Shown: in pieces, positions 17,226 to 24,324 of the stretch
Numbering within the stretch: the stretch's first letter is position 1
Layout: every line of letters starts with the position of its first letter
Assembly: GCA_934691625.1 (NCBI GenBank)
Contig: CAKUTA010000020.1
Location: forward strand, 1 to 25,659
DNA from: an uncultured Bacteroidales bacterium
GTDB lineage: Bacteria > Bacteroidota > Bacteroidia > Bacteroidales > UBA932
Length of the DNA: 25,659 nucleotides
Direction: 5' to 3'
Program-made: the position numbers and the translations under genes
The notes under the pieces: generated by a model
Told to the model about the DNA's origin: nothing
Database searches by the model: none
The model's input: only the letters and a program-made list of their open reading frames with translations

Positions 17226-17298
17226 GAAGCTGTTTTGAAATGATTATATGAAGGTTACTTACCTCAAAACAACTTTTTAATCATTTCAAAACAGCTTC
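17226..17298. mobile_element. Inverted-repeat (MITE-like) element, copy 1
   Basis: A 73-bp element with perfect 21-bp terminal inverted repeats beginning GAAGCTGTTTTGAAATG, flanked on both sides by TAA (17223-17225, also the fimB stop codon, and 17299-17301). The right end continues to match copy 2 for about 25 bases beyond the repeat. It encodes nothing. It could be a miniature transposable element with a 3-bp target duplication, or a repeated hairpin used as a transcription end. Confidence 0.65.
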
Positions 17299-17336
17299 TA
17301 AAAAAGAATTACCGCCGGAACCCGGCAGCAATTCTT
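17299..17336 (-). terminator. Rho-independent terminator of cysH
   Basis: On the minus strand, AAGAATT-GCT-GCCGG-GTT-CCGGC-GGT-AATTCTT folds into a two-part stem with an internal loop and is followed by a run of T (the A-run at 17299-17305 on the plus strand). It begins directly after the cysH stop and abuts the inverted-repeat element. Confidence 0.75.
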
Positions 17337-18077
17337 CTACTTTCTACTATGAAGCCCGCATTCGCGATGATCTGGATCCTCCCACCACCAGCGTCCTGCG
17401 CGGATATCCTCGCCAGGTTTCACAGCCCTTGTGCAAGGCTGGCATCCGATACTCGGAAAGCCCTGGTTATGAAGCTTGTTGTAAGGGACTCCATTGGCTG
17501 TCACATAGTCCTTCACCTGCTGTTCTGTCCAGAGGATCAGAGGGTTGAGCTTGATGACGCCATCTACGGCATCATACTCGACCATCTGCATCGACGCACG
17601 TGTTACCGACTGCTCGCGGCGCAGTCCGCTGACCCATACCTCCACACCCTGCAAAGCACGCTTCAGAGGCTCCACCTTGCGGATATTGCAGCAGAGATGA
17701 CGAAGATCCACACTGTCATAGAACAGGTTTATGCCATGCTCACGCACCATTTCCTGGACCTTGCGGAAATCAGGGAAGAACACCTCTATCCTGATCCCAT
17801 ACTGCATATTTGTACGGTCTATAAGATCGTAAGTCTCGGGAAACTGACGTCCGGTATCAAGAGTGAATATCCTGGCATCCTTCCTGATTTTCACCATCAT
17901 ATCAGTAAGTGTCTGGTCTTCATAGCTGAGACTTGAAGACAACGCCGTACTCGACGGGAACTCATTCAGGAAATACTCCAGGACCTTTTCAGGCGACTGG
18001 CCTATGAACTCCGCATTTTTCGCATCGGCAAACGCCTTACGTTCCTCGGGAGTCATGGATAAAAAAGATGCTGACAT
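17337..18077 (-). CDS. cysH: Adenylyl-sulfate (APS) reductase, CysH family
   Basis: A cytoplasmic enzyme reducing activated sulfate to sulfite. The 246-residue protein has the PP-loop-like segment SSSLSYEDQ (47-55), FTLDTGRQFPETY (71-83), and GLRREQSVTR (151-160). It carries CC at 129-130 and C212-x2-C215, the four [4Fe-4S] cysteines that mark APS-type rather than PAPS-type reductases, plus the catalytic C240 in ECGLH. I start it at the ATG at 18077 (MSASFLSM), preceded by AAGGAGG, one of few strong Shine-Dalgarno sites here. A start at 18110 would overlap cysN. It is the last gene of cysD-cysN-cysH. No APS kinase is encoded nearby, in agreement with direct APS reduction. Confidence 0.93.
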   Translation of the reverse strand: MSASFLSMTPEERKAFADAKNAEFIGQSPEKVLEYFLNEFPSSTALSSSLSYEDQTLTDMMVKIRKDARIFTLDTGRQFPETYDLIDRTNMQYGIRIEVFFPDFRKVQEMVREHGINLFYDSVDLRHLCCNIRKVEPLKRALQGVEVWVSGLRREQSVTRASMQMVEYDAVDGVIKLNPLILWTEQQVKDYVTANGVPYNKLHNQGFPSIGCQPCTRAVKPGEDIRAGRWWWEDPDHRECGLHSRK

Positions 18078-18082
18078 CAAAG

Positions 18083-18089
18083 CCTCCTT
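18083..18089 (-). promoter_or_regulatory. Strong Shine-Dalgarno site of cysH
   Basis: AAGGAGG on the minus strand, 5 bases before the ATG at 18077. It decides the start of cysH and is notable because most genes in this window have none. Confidence 0.7.
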
Positions 18090-18090
18090 C

Positions 18091-19377
18091 TTATGCCTCA
18101 TCAGGAACAATCATTCCTGCTCCTACGGTGTCGTTTGAACCTTCCTCTACAAAGATAAGGCTTCCCATTGTACGGTTGTCCTTATAGTAGTCGAACACGA
18201 GAGGGTCGGCAGTCTTGATGCGGACACGTGCTATGTCATTCATTATAAGCTTATCCACACCATATTCCTTCTCCCTCGTATTGATATCTATCTTGTACTC
18301 GATCTCCTTGATGATACCGATGGTCTGCTGTGTAGCATGGCGGATGACATACTTCTTGCCCTGCTGCATAGGTGAATTTCTGAACCAGCAGACATTGAGA
18401 AGCACATCCTGCTCCACATGCGGCTGGACTCCATTCTCTGAGACTATCACATCACCACGGCTGATATCTATGTCATCAGAAAGAGTGACATCTACAGACT
18501 CAGGGGATACGGCTGCCTCAAGTTCCTTCTCGCCCAGATATATGCCGGTAACGGAAGATGTCATCTCCGAAGGATATACTTTTATACGGTCGCCCTTCTT
18601 TACGGAACCCTCGGCAAGCCTTCCTGCATATCCCCTGAAATCAGGGAACTTGGATGAAATTGGCCTGATGACATACTGAACTGGAAGACGCATGCGGTCA
18701 TCAGACTCCACAGGCAGCTTCACGGTCTCGAGAAAGTCAAGCAGAGCCTTTCCATTGTACCAAGGCATATTTTCCGACTTGTTCACGACATTGTCCCCAA
18801 GCTTGGCGGAAATAGGGATAAAGGTGACATTTCCAAGTTCGATGGACGCAGCCATATTCCTATAGTCCGCAACAATCTTGTCGAACACCTCCTGAGAGAA
18901 ATCCACGAGGTCCATCTTGTTGACACATACAACCACTTCCTTGATCGCAAGCAGGGAAGCGATGTATGAATGCCTTACGGTCTGTTCCATGATGCCATGG
19001 CGGGCATCCACAAGGATCACGGCAAGATCTGCGGTAGATGCTCCTGTAACCATATTCCTGGTATACTGGATATGGCCCGGGGTATCTGCGATGATGAACT
19101 TGCGCTTAGGCGTCGCAAAGTAACGGTATGCAACATCAATTGTGATACCCTGCTCCCTCTCGGCACGGAGACCGTCCGTGAGGAGCGCAAGATTCACCTC
19201 TTCATTTCCACGGCTTCTAGAAGCCTCTTCGACAGCTTCGAGCTGATCCTCGAAAATTGACTTCGAATCATAAAGAAGCCTTCCGATCAATGTGCTCTTG
19301 CCGTCATCCACACTGCCCGCAGTCGTGAAGCGGAGCAGCTGCATATTCAGATATCCTTTTGTATTCTGAGTTTCCAT
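18091..19377 (-). CDS. cysN: Sulfate adenylyltransferase, GTPase subunit
   Basis: With CysD it forms the heteromeric ATP sulfurylase that makes APS from ATP and sulfate, GTP hydrolysis driving the unfavourable reaction. The 428 residues contain an EF-Tu-like GTPase: GSVDDGKST (21-29), DTPGH (98-102) and NKMD (153-156). Two beta-barrel domains follow (about 235-420). There is no C-terminal APS-kinase domain as in CysNC fusions. The gene ends 13 bases before cysH. Upstream, 230 bases separate it from cysD, most of them occupied by inverted-repeat element copy 2. A 13-base dyad CCGGGA-C-TCCCGG (19394-19406) lies 17 bases before its start. Confidence 0.96.
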   Translation of the reverse strand: METQNTKGYLNMQLLRFTTAGSVDDGKSTLIGRLLYDSKSIFEDQLEAVEEASRSRGNEEVNLALLTDGLRAEREQGITIDVAYRYFATPKRKFIIADTPGHIQYTRNMVTGASTADLAVILVDARHGIMEQTVRHSYIASLLAIKEVVVCVNKMDLVDFSQEVFDKIVADYRNMAASIELGNVTFIPISAKLGDNVVNKSENMPWYNGKALLDFLETVKLPVESDDRMRLPVQYVIRPISSKFPDFRGYAGRLAEGSVKKGDRIKVYPSEMTSSVTGIYLGEKELEAAVSPESVDVTLSDDIDISRGDVIVSENGVQPHVEQDVLLNVCWFRNSPMQQGKKYVIRHATQQTIGIIKEIEYKIDINTREKEYGVDKLIMNDIARVRIKTADPLVFDYYKDNRTMGSLIFVEEGSNDTVGAGMIVPDEA

Positions 19378-19447
19378 TTTTCTCTTTGTTTTACCGGGAC
19401 TCCCGGCGATTTAGACTAGATAAGTGACGATATCAGCTGACCATTAA

Positions 19448-19608
19448 GAAGCTGTTTTGAAATTATTATCTGAATGTTTGAGAGGAAAAAACTTCAGGTT
19501 CGACCGAGGATTCGGGGAAGATAGCAGGGGCTATCTGACCTGAAGACCCAGGAAGAAGATGAAGGAATTTTGCCTCAAACAACTTTTCAATCATTTCAAA
19601 ACGGCTTC
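19448..19608. mobile_element. Inverted-repeat (MITE-like) element, copy 2, inside the cys operon
   Basis: A 161-bp element between cysD and cysN. Its ends (GAAGCTGTTTTGAAATT left, GAAGCCGTTTTGAAATG right in reverse) are about 21-bp imperfect inverted repeats matching copy 1, again flanked by TAA (19445-19447 and 19609-19611). The right flank provides two bases of the cysD stop codon TAG. Compared with copy 1 it carries an extra internal segment of about 90 bases with nested hairpins. It encodes no protein. Confidence 0.65.
19492..19545. other. Nested hairpins (three-way junction) inside element copy 2
   Basis: An outer stem CTTCAGGT / ACCTGAAG (19492-19499, 19538-19545) encloses two hairpins: CCGA-GGAT-TCGG and GATAGC-AGGG-GCTATC (19520-19535). 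The symmetry means either strand, and so the cysD-cysN transcript, could fold this way. The compact design resembles a structured RNA or a recombination substrate. Confidence 0.5.
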
Positions 19609-20513
19609 TAAAAATATCCGGCTTTCTTGCGGTCCTCCATAGCAGTCTCGGAGCGCTTGTCATCAGCCCTTCCGCCACGCTCCGTGACACGAGATGATGC
19701 AATCTCGTCAATGATATCCTCAATACTGTGCGCATGTGACAATGTAAGTCCCGTACAGGTTATGTCACCGATTGTACGGCAGCGGACCTCCTTCTCCACG
19801 ACTTCCTCTTCAGGACGGCGCATGATCACAGGCGGTTCAGCCGCAAGCCACTGTCCGTCACGGAAGAACACTTTTCTCTTATGAGTATAGTACAGGCTAG
19901 GAAGCTCGATGCCCTCCTGATATATATACTGCCATACATCCATCTCCGTCCAGTTGCTTATAGGGAATACACGGAAATGCTCCCCGGGGTTCTTCATCCC
20001 GTTATAAATGTTCCACAGCTCAGGACGCTGGTTCTTCGGGTTCCACTGCCCGAATTCATCACGGTGCGAGAAGATACGTTCCTTGGCACGCGCCTTCTCC
20101 TCGTCACGGCGTGCCCCGCCGCATGCAGCATCGAACTTGTATTTGGCAAGAGTATCCAGGAGAGTGACTGTCTGAAGCTTATTACGGCTTGCATTGTATC
20201 CTGTCTCCTCCTTGACCTTTCCTTCGTCGATGGAATCCTGGACATATCCGACGATAAGGTCGGCTCCAAGCTTCTTCACAAGCTCATCCCTGTATGTGAT
20301 AGTTTCCGGGAAATTATGTCCGGTATCTATATGGACCAGCGGGAACGGAATCTTTGCCGGATAGAATGCCTTATATGCAAGATAAGTCAATACAATCGAA
20401 TCCTTGCCGCCCGAAAACAGGATACACGGCTTCTCGAACTGGGCAGCCACCTCCCTAAGAATGTAGATTGACTCAGCCTCAAGCTCTTTCAAATGCGTCA
20501 GATGTTCGCTCAT
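19608..20513 (-). CDS. cysD: Sulfate adenylyltransferase, catalytic subunit
   Basis: The ATP-pyrophosphatase-type subunit of ATP sulfurylase. The 301 residues include the PP-loop SGGKDS (34-39), HIDTGHNFPET (about 81-91), GGARRDEEKARAKERIFSHRDEFGQWNPKNQRPELWN, characteristic of CysD, and the family-typical C-terminal end DRKKAGYF. It is first in the sulfate-activation operon and has a clear upstream promoter. Its TAG stop overlaps the edge of inverted-repeat element copy 2, so the element arrived without changing the product. The element may reduce or modulate cysN expression relative to cysD. Confidence 0.97.
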   Translation of the reverse strand: MSEHLTHLKELEAESIYILREVAAQFEKPCILFSGGKDSIVLTYLAYKAFYPAKIPFPLVHIDTGHNFPETITYRDELVKKLGADLIVGYVQDSIDEGKVKEETGYNASRNKLQTVTLLDTLAKYKFDAACGGARRDEEKARAKERIFSHRDEFGQWNPKNQRPELWNIYNGMKNPGEHFRVFPISNWTEMDVWQYIYQEGIELPSLYYTHKRKVFFRDGQWLAAEPPVIMRRPEEEVVEKEVRCRTIGDITCTGLTLSHAHSIEDIIDEIASSRVTERGGRADDKRSETAMEDRKKAGYF

Positions 20514-20561
20514 TTCTATATAACTTCTATAATTTATTCAACAATTATATAATAAAGACTG

Positions 20562-20594
20562 CAAAGTTAGTAAATCTGCCGGCAATATGCCAAA
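20562..20594 (-). promoter_or_regulatory. Promoter of the cysD operon
   Basis: On the minus strand, TTTG (20591-20594), 21 bases, then TAACTTTG (20562-20569), a good Bacteroidota promoter. The start of transcription should be near 20555, giving a leader of about 42 bases. The -33 element overlaps a partial match to the inverted-repeat element end (GTTTTGAAATG, plus strand, around 20599-20609). Confidence 0.7.
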
Positions 20595-20613
20595 AAGCGG
20601 TTTTGAAATGTTC

Positions 20614-21390
20614 CTAGCTGAACACTCCGGCCAGATACTTTTTAGTCAGCTCCTCACGAGGCTCTCCGAAGACCTGTGCAGCATCGCCGGTCTCTATCAC
20701 CTCACCAAGATAAAGGAAGACCGCATAATCGGCAATTCTCAATGCCTGCCGCAATGTATGCGTCACCATTATTATGGAGTAGTTCTCCTTCAGTTTCACG
20801 AACAGGTCTTCGACAGTCTTGCTGGAAACAGGGTCAAGCGCACTTGTCGCCTCATCAGCAAGAATGAAGTCAGGCTCCACTGCAAGGCTCCTAGCAAGGC
20901 ACAGACGCTGCTGCTGGCCGATCGAGAGCCTCATAGCCGAACTCTGCAGCCTGTCCTTCACCTCATCCCAAAGCCCCACTTCCGTAAGATATTTCTCCAC
21001 CACATCATTCAGTTCAGACTTCTTCGTGTACATGCCATGGATACGACAGCCGTATGCCACATTGTCGAATATGGACATCGGAAGCGGGCACGGACGCTGC
21101 GGGACAAGCCCGACACGGCGCCTGAGCTCGATAAGATCGCTGTACCTTGCACCGATGATATTCTGGTTTCCGATCATTATCTGCCCATCGATCTTCACAT
21201 CATCAACATTATCTATCAGCCTGTTGAGAGTCTTCAGCAAAGTACTCTTCCCGCAGCCTGACGGTCCGACGATGCATGTTATCCTGTTCTCCGGAAATGT
21301 CAGGTTTATATTTTTAAGAATAGGCCTCCCCTCTATGGAAAGGTTCAGATTCCTGACACTCAACGGTTCTTTCTTTATATCCAGTCCCAT
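20614..21390 (-). CDS. pstB: Phosphate ABC transporter ATP-binding protein
   Basis: The cytoplasmic ATPase of the high-affinity phosphate importer. The 258 residues show Walker A GPSGCGKST (42-50), Q-loop LVPQRPCPLPMSIFDNVAYG (95-114), signature LSIGQQQRLC (155-164), Walker B FILADE (175-180) with D-loop SALD, and switch H211 in VTHT. The LPMSIFDN stretch and the Asp/Glu-rich region after Walker A are typical of PstB. The gene starts 3 bases after pstA and ends the operon. No phoU follows, and the next gene, cysD, has its own promoter. I see no terminator between pstB and cysD. Confidence 0.96.
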   Translation of the reverse strand: MGLDIKKEPLSVRNLNLSIEGRPILKNINLTFPENRITCIVGPSGCGKSTLLKTLNRLIDNVDDVKIDGQIMIGNQNIIGARYSDLIELRRRVGLVPQRPCPLPMSIFDNVAYGCRIHGMYTKKSELNDVVEKYLTEVGLWDEVKDRLQSSAMRLSIGQQQRLCLARSLAVEPDFILADEATSALDPVSSKTVEDLFVKLKENYSIIMVTHTLRQALRIADYAVFLYLGEVIETGDAAQVFGEPREELTKKYLAGVFS

Positions 21391-21393
21391 ATC

Positions 21394-22245
21394 CTACATA
21401 TTGTTCTTAGTAAAATGATTTGTAATCCAGCGGCCACCAAGGCTGAGAATCAGCACAATGACAGTCAGCACCAGAGCTGCCGCATAAGCCCGTCCAGGGA
21501 ACGGGTCCGGCATTGTTATCCAGTTGAAGATAGCCAGAGGCAATGTCGCCGTCGGAGATGATAAAGATGTTGCCACAGAATCAGAGAAGCCCGCCGTGAA
21601 CATCACCGCAGCGGCATCTCCGATAGCCTTGCCCACAGCGAGAAGCGTAGCTGTCGCCATACCTGGCATCACCTGCTTCAGCACCACCTTGAGAGTCTCC
21701 CACTTGGTCGCACCAAGCGAGAAAGCCGCGTCTATCATATCATCAGGCACAGACTTGGATATCTCGTCACCGCTTCTGATGAACATCGGTATAATCAGCA
21801 ACGTGCTGACAATTATTCCTCCCAGCAGCGAGGCACGCATCCCGACCATCACCATTATCATGAAGGCAAACGCTCCATATACAATCGAAGGAATGCCATA
21901 AAGTACATCATAGACCAGGCGGGCCACATAGGACAGCCAGTTGGAGCGTCTGCGATACAGATTCATATAGAACACCACCGGAATACTCACCGCCATCGCA
22001 ATCACAGTGGCAGGAGCCACCACCAGCAGAGAGCCGACTATGGCATTCAGAAAGCCGCCGTCATCAGCTGTGTTCCAGTTTTTTCCAGGCACCTCGGTTA
22101 TCATATCCCATGAGATGGAACCGATTCCCTTGACGAATATTGTCCAGATGATGGACACCACCACCGCCAGAACCAGAGCCACGGCCACCCACATGAGCCC
22201 CATGACCACCTTCTCCTCTATGAATTTACTTTTAAGTCTTGCCAT
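21394..22245 (-). CDS. pstA: Phosphate ABC transporter permease PstA
   Basis: A 283-residue inner-membrane subunit with six main hydrophobic segments and the EAA loop IDAAFSLGATKWETLKVVLKQVMPGM, which contacts PstB. Features typical of PstA include GIGSISWDMITEVPG, GGFLNAIVGSLLVV, LYDVLYGIPSIVYG-like YGIPSIVYGAFAF, and KAIGDAAAVMFTAG near the C terminus. It pairs with the permease half of the PstS-PstC fusion encoded 2 bases upstream to form the channel. The near-zero spacing to both neighbours indicates a single transcript and coupled translation. Confidence 0.95.
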   Translation of the reverse strand: MARLKSKFIEEKVVMGLMWVAVALVLAVVVSIIWTIFVKGIGSISWDMITEVPGKNWNTADDGGFLNAIVGSLLVVAPATVIAMAVSIPVVFYMNLYRRRSNWLSYVARLVYDVLYGIPSIVYGAFAFMIMVMVGMRASLLGGIIVSTLLIIPMFIRSGDEISKSVPDDMIDAAFSLGATKWETLKVVLKQVMPGMATATLLAVGKAIGDAAAVMFTAGFSDSVATSLSSPTATLPLAIFNWITMPDPFPGRAYAAALVLTVIVLILSLGGRWITNHFTKNNM

Positions 22246-22247
22246 AA

Positions 22248-24173
22248 TCAGCTCCTTTTCTGAACTCTATACAATATGACACGGGAAAGGACATTGAAAA
22301 TCACCACAATGACCAGAAGAAGCAGCGCAGCAAACATTATGGCGGACTCGTAAAGAGGCACCGACGCCATCTCGCCATAGTTGTTTCCGATCAATGCCGG
22401 CAACGTATAGAATCCCTTGAACAATGACTTCGGAACCGCCGGAATACTTCCGCACACCATCATCACCGCAATAGTCTCCCCCATCGCCTTTGACAATGCC
22501 AGGACTACGGCTGCAAATATTCCGGACATGGATTTCCTTAGGACTACACGCCTGGTAGTCTGCCATTTAGTCGCGCCAAGCGACATCGATGCGTCACGCA
22601 GGTCCTGCGGCACCGCAGAGAAAATCTCCACGAAAAGGCTGACCATTATCGGAAGCACCATCACGCACAGCACAAGCGATGCTGTCAGAAGAGAATAGCC
22701 GGTCACAGGTATCAGGAGAAGAATGCCCCAGACACCATAAATGACAGAAGGCAATGCCGCCAGGATATCCAGCGCAGGATATATGAACTTGCGCACAAAC
22801 TTACGGGAATACTCGGTAAGCGATATGGCAGTAAGTAGGGACAGCGGCAATGAGATCAATATTGCCAGGAATGTAACCGTCAATGTTCCGGTGATAAACG
22901 GCAGAAATCCGAATTTCTTCTGCGAAGGCTTCCACTCCGAAGACGTTACGAGCTCCCAAAAGGAATTTTCCCTGAGGATAGGCATTGACTTGACTGTCAG
23001 TCCCGCCACCATCGCTATCAACAGAAGCACAGACGACACTGTAAGTATGAACATGAACACCGAAGACAGGTTCTGCCTGTAGATACGTCTTCCGTTCCAT
23101 GACTTCTGGAACAGAGAGCCGCTGAACAGCGCCAATATCCCGATGATTATTCCGAGAAACACATATACCGCAGTCTGCGTATTGTTCGCCTTCAGGCTGG
23201 AAGTCCGCCTGGCATTGCGCAGCAGCTTCATGTTCTCGCTCTGCATCTTTCCTGATATCTGCACATACCCGGCAGGCTCATTGAAACGCTGCCCTTCCTT
23301 GAGCACATATTTCAGGAATGCAAGCGATGCCGAGTCCTTGGGGGCTCCTTTCGACACGAAATAAAGGTTTCTTGCAGGAGGCGCCGGGAACTGGTCTGTC
23401 TCTATGGCATGCACAAGCTTTTCCTTGGTTCCGTAGAAATCCTCGTCCGGGCTAATGCTCCCGTCCATGTCCACATCAATCGGGACAACCTCCAGTCCTT
23501 CCTGAATTCTGTGAGTCTGCGGATCGTAGGCATAGGCCAGGTTATTGAAGCCCACTCCCCACTTGTCATTCTGGACAGCCTTTGCAATTCCAGGGTCACC
23601 GAACACTGCCGTGCCACGGAGATCCTCCTGCTTGGCGCCGAACCATGATGCAAACGTCTGCGCGGCACCGCAGGCATCGGAACGGGTATATACGTTTATC
23701 TTGCGCCGTTCTCCATTTCCGAGAAGGTCGCCCCACGTGGAGATCTCGCCTGTCACCCATATCTTCCTGGCCTCTTCAGAAGTGATTCCACGTTTCAGCA
23801 GAAGTTCAGCATAAGGATTCCTCGCACTGAAATCAGGGATAACAGCATCTCGTCCGACAATGAAAGCAATGGCTCCTGCATCTGCCTCCTCCTTATGAAG
23901 CTCACGTGAGAGCATGGCATAATCGACCATGCCGTTAAGGGCATCAGTCATACCTTTGCCTGCCCCGCCGGCAGAAACATCTATCTTAACCCCAGGATAT
24001 TTCACCTGGAAATCATTGGACCACTGCACGGCCAGAGGATAAAGCGCGAAAGCCCCTGATATGGAGACCTGCCCCTCCAGCTTCCTGTCCCGGCTTTCCG
24101 GGCCGCTTACGCCACAAGAGGCAAGCACTCCCAGGGCCAATGCAGCTGCAGCCGCCAATAGCGGTTTGTTCAT
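22248..24173 (-). CDS. Fused phosphate-binding protein and permease (PstS-PstC)
   Basis: One 641-residue ORF joins two subunits normally encoded separately. Residues 1-20 are a lipoprotein signal (lipobox LASC, C20). Residues about 34-325 are a PstS-type binding protein: SISGAFALYPLAVQWSNDF, GGAGKGMTDAL, YAMLSREL, YTRSDACGAAQTF, GVGFNNLAYAYD. This part contains an exact EF-hand loop, D233-V-D-M-D-G-S-I-S-P-D-E244. A linker helix (335-352) crosses the membrane, and PstC follows (about 370-641) with EAA loop DASMSLGATKWQTTRR (527-541). The topology is consistent: binding domain outside, linker inward. The region matching PstS R-x-D-G-S-G-T reads RSDACGA, so some phosphate ligands differ; I recall this variant in other Bacteroidota. 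Start at ATG 24173; a GTG at 24182 is also in frame. Confidence 0.93.
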   Translation of the reverse strand: MNKPLLAAAAALALGVLASCGVSGPESRDRKLEGQVSISGAFALYPLAVQWSNDFQVKYPGVKIDVSAGGAGKGMTDALNGMVDYAMLSRELHKEEADAGAIAFIVGRDAVIPDFSARNPYAELLLKRGITSEEARKIWVTGEISTWGDLLGNGERRKINVYTRSDACGAAQTFASWFGAKQEDLRGTAVFGDPGIAKAVQNDKWGVGFNNLAYAYDPQTHRIQEGLEVVPIDVDMDGSISPDEDFYGTKEKLVHAIETDQFPAPPARNLYFVSKGAPKDSASLAFLKYVLKEGQRFNEPAGYVQISGKMQSENMKLLRNARRTSSLKANNTQTAVYVFLGIIIGILALFSGSLFQKSWNGRRIYRQNLSSVFMFILTVSSVLLLIAMVAGLTVKSMPILRENSFWELVTSSEWKPSQKKFGFLPFITGTLTVTFLAILISLPLSLLTAISLTEYSRKFVRKFIYPALDILAALPSVIYGVWGILLLIPVTGYSLLTASLVLCVMVLPIMVSLFVEIFSAVPQDLRDASMSLGATKWQTTRRVVLRKSMSGIFAAVVLALSKAMGETIAVMMVCGSIPAVPKSLFKGFYTLPALIGNNYGEMASVPLYESAIMFAALLLLVIVVIFNVLSRVILYRVQKRS

Positions 24174-24193
24174 ATCGTACACGTTTTATCCTT

Positions 24194-24224
24194 CAAATAT
24201 ATAATTAATACCGCAATTTACAAA
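24194..24224 (-). promoter_or_regulatory. Promoter of the pst operon
   Basis: On the minus strand, TTTG (24221-24224), 19 bases, TATATTTG (24194-24201): consensus Bacteroidota promoter. Transcription should start near 24187, about 14 bases before the ATG, so the leader is very short. I see no other operator in it. Confidence 0.75.
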
Positions 24225-24268
24225 AGCTTCAGACGAATTTGCAGGATTATTCGCAGCAGCTATGTGCA

Positions 24269-24300
24269 TTTGAAAAATAACTGCGGATTGACTAACTTTG
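24269..24300 (+). promoter_or_regulatory. Promoter of the Fe-S/FAD oxidoreductase gene
   Basis: TTTG (24269-24272), 20 bases, TAACTTTG (24293-24300) on the plus strand, an exact consensus. Transcription should begin near 24307, 18 bases before the ATG. It is divergent from the pst promoter, 45 bases away. Confidence 0.8.
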
Positions 24301-24324
24301 AAGTCTTGACAAATAGAGAATACA

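Noticed and set aside
17226..17298. Element copy 1 as a simple bidirectional terminator of fimB and cysH
   Set aside because: cysH has its own terminator at 17299-17336, and the same ends recur with different interiors inside an operon; a mobile origin fits better, though termination by it is not excluded.
18091..19377. CysN-CysC fusion
   Set aside because: The protein ends at 428 residues without a second P-loop, so there is no APS kinase domain.
19881..20471. 196-codon frame opposite cysD
   Set aside because: Shadow of cysD, no independent start signal or domain.
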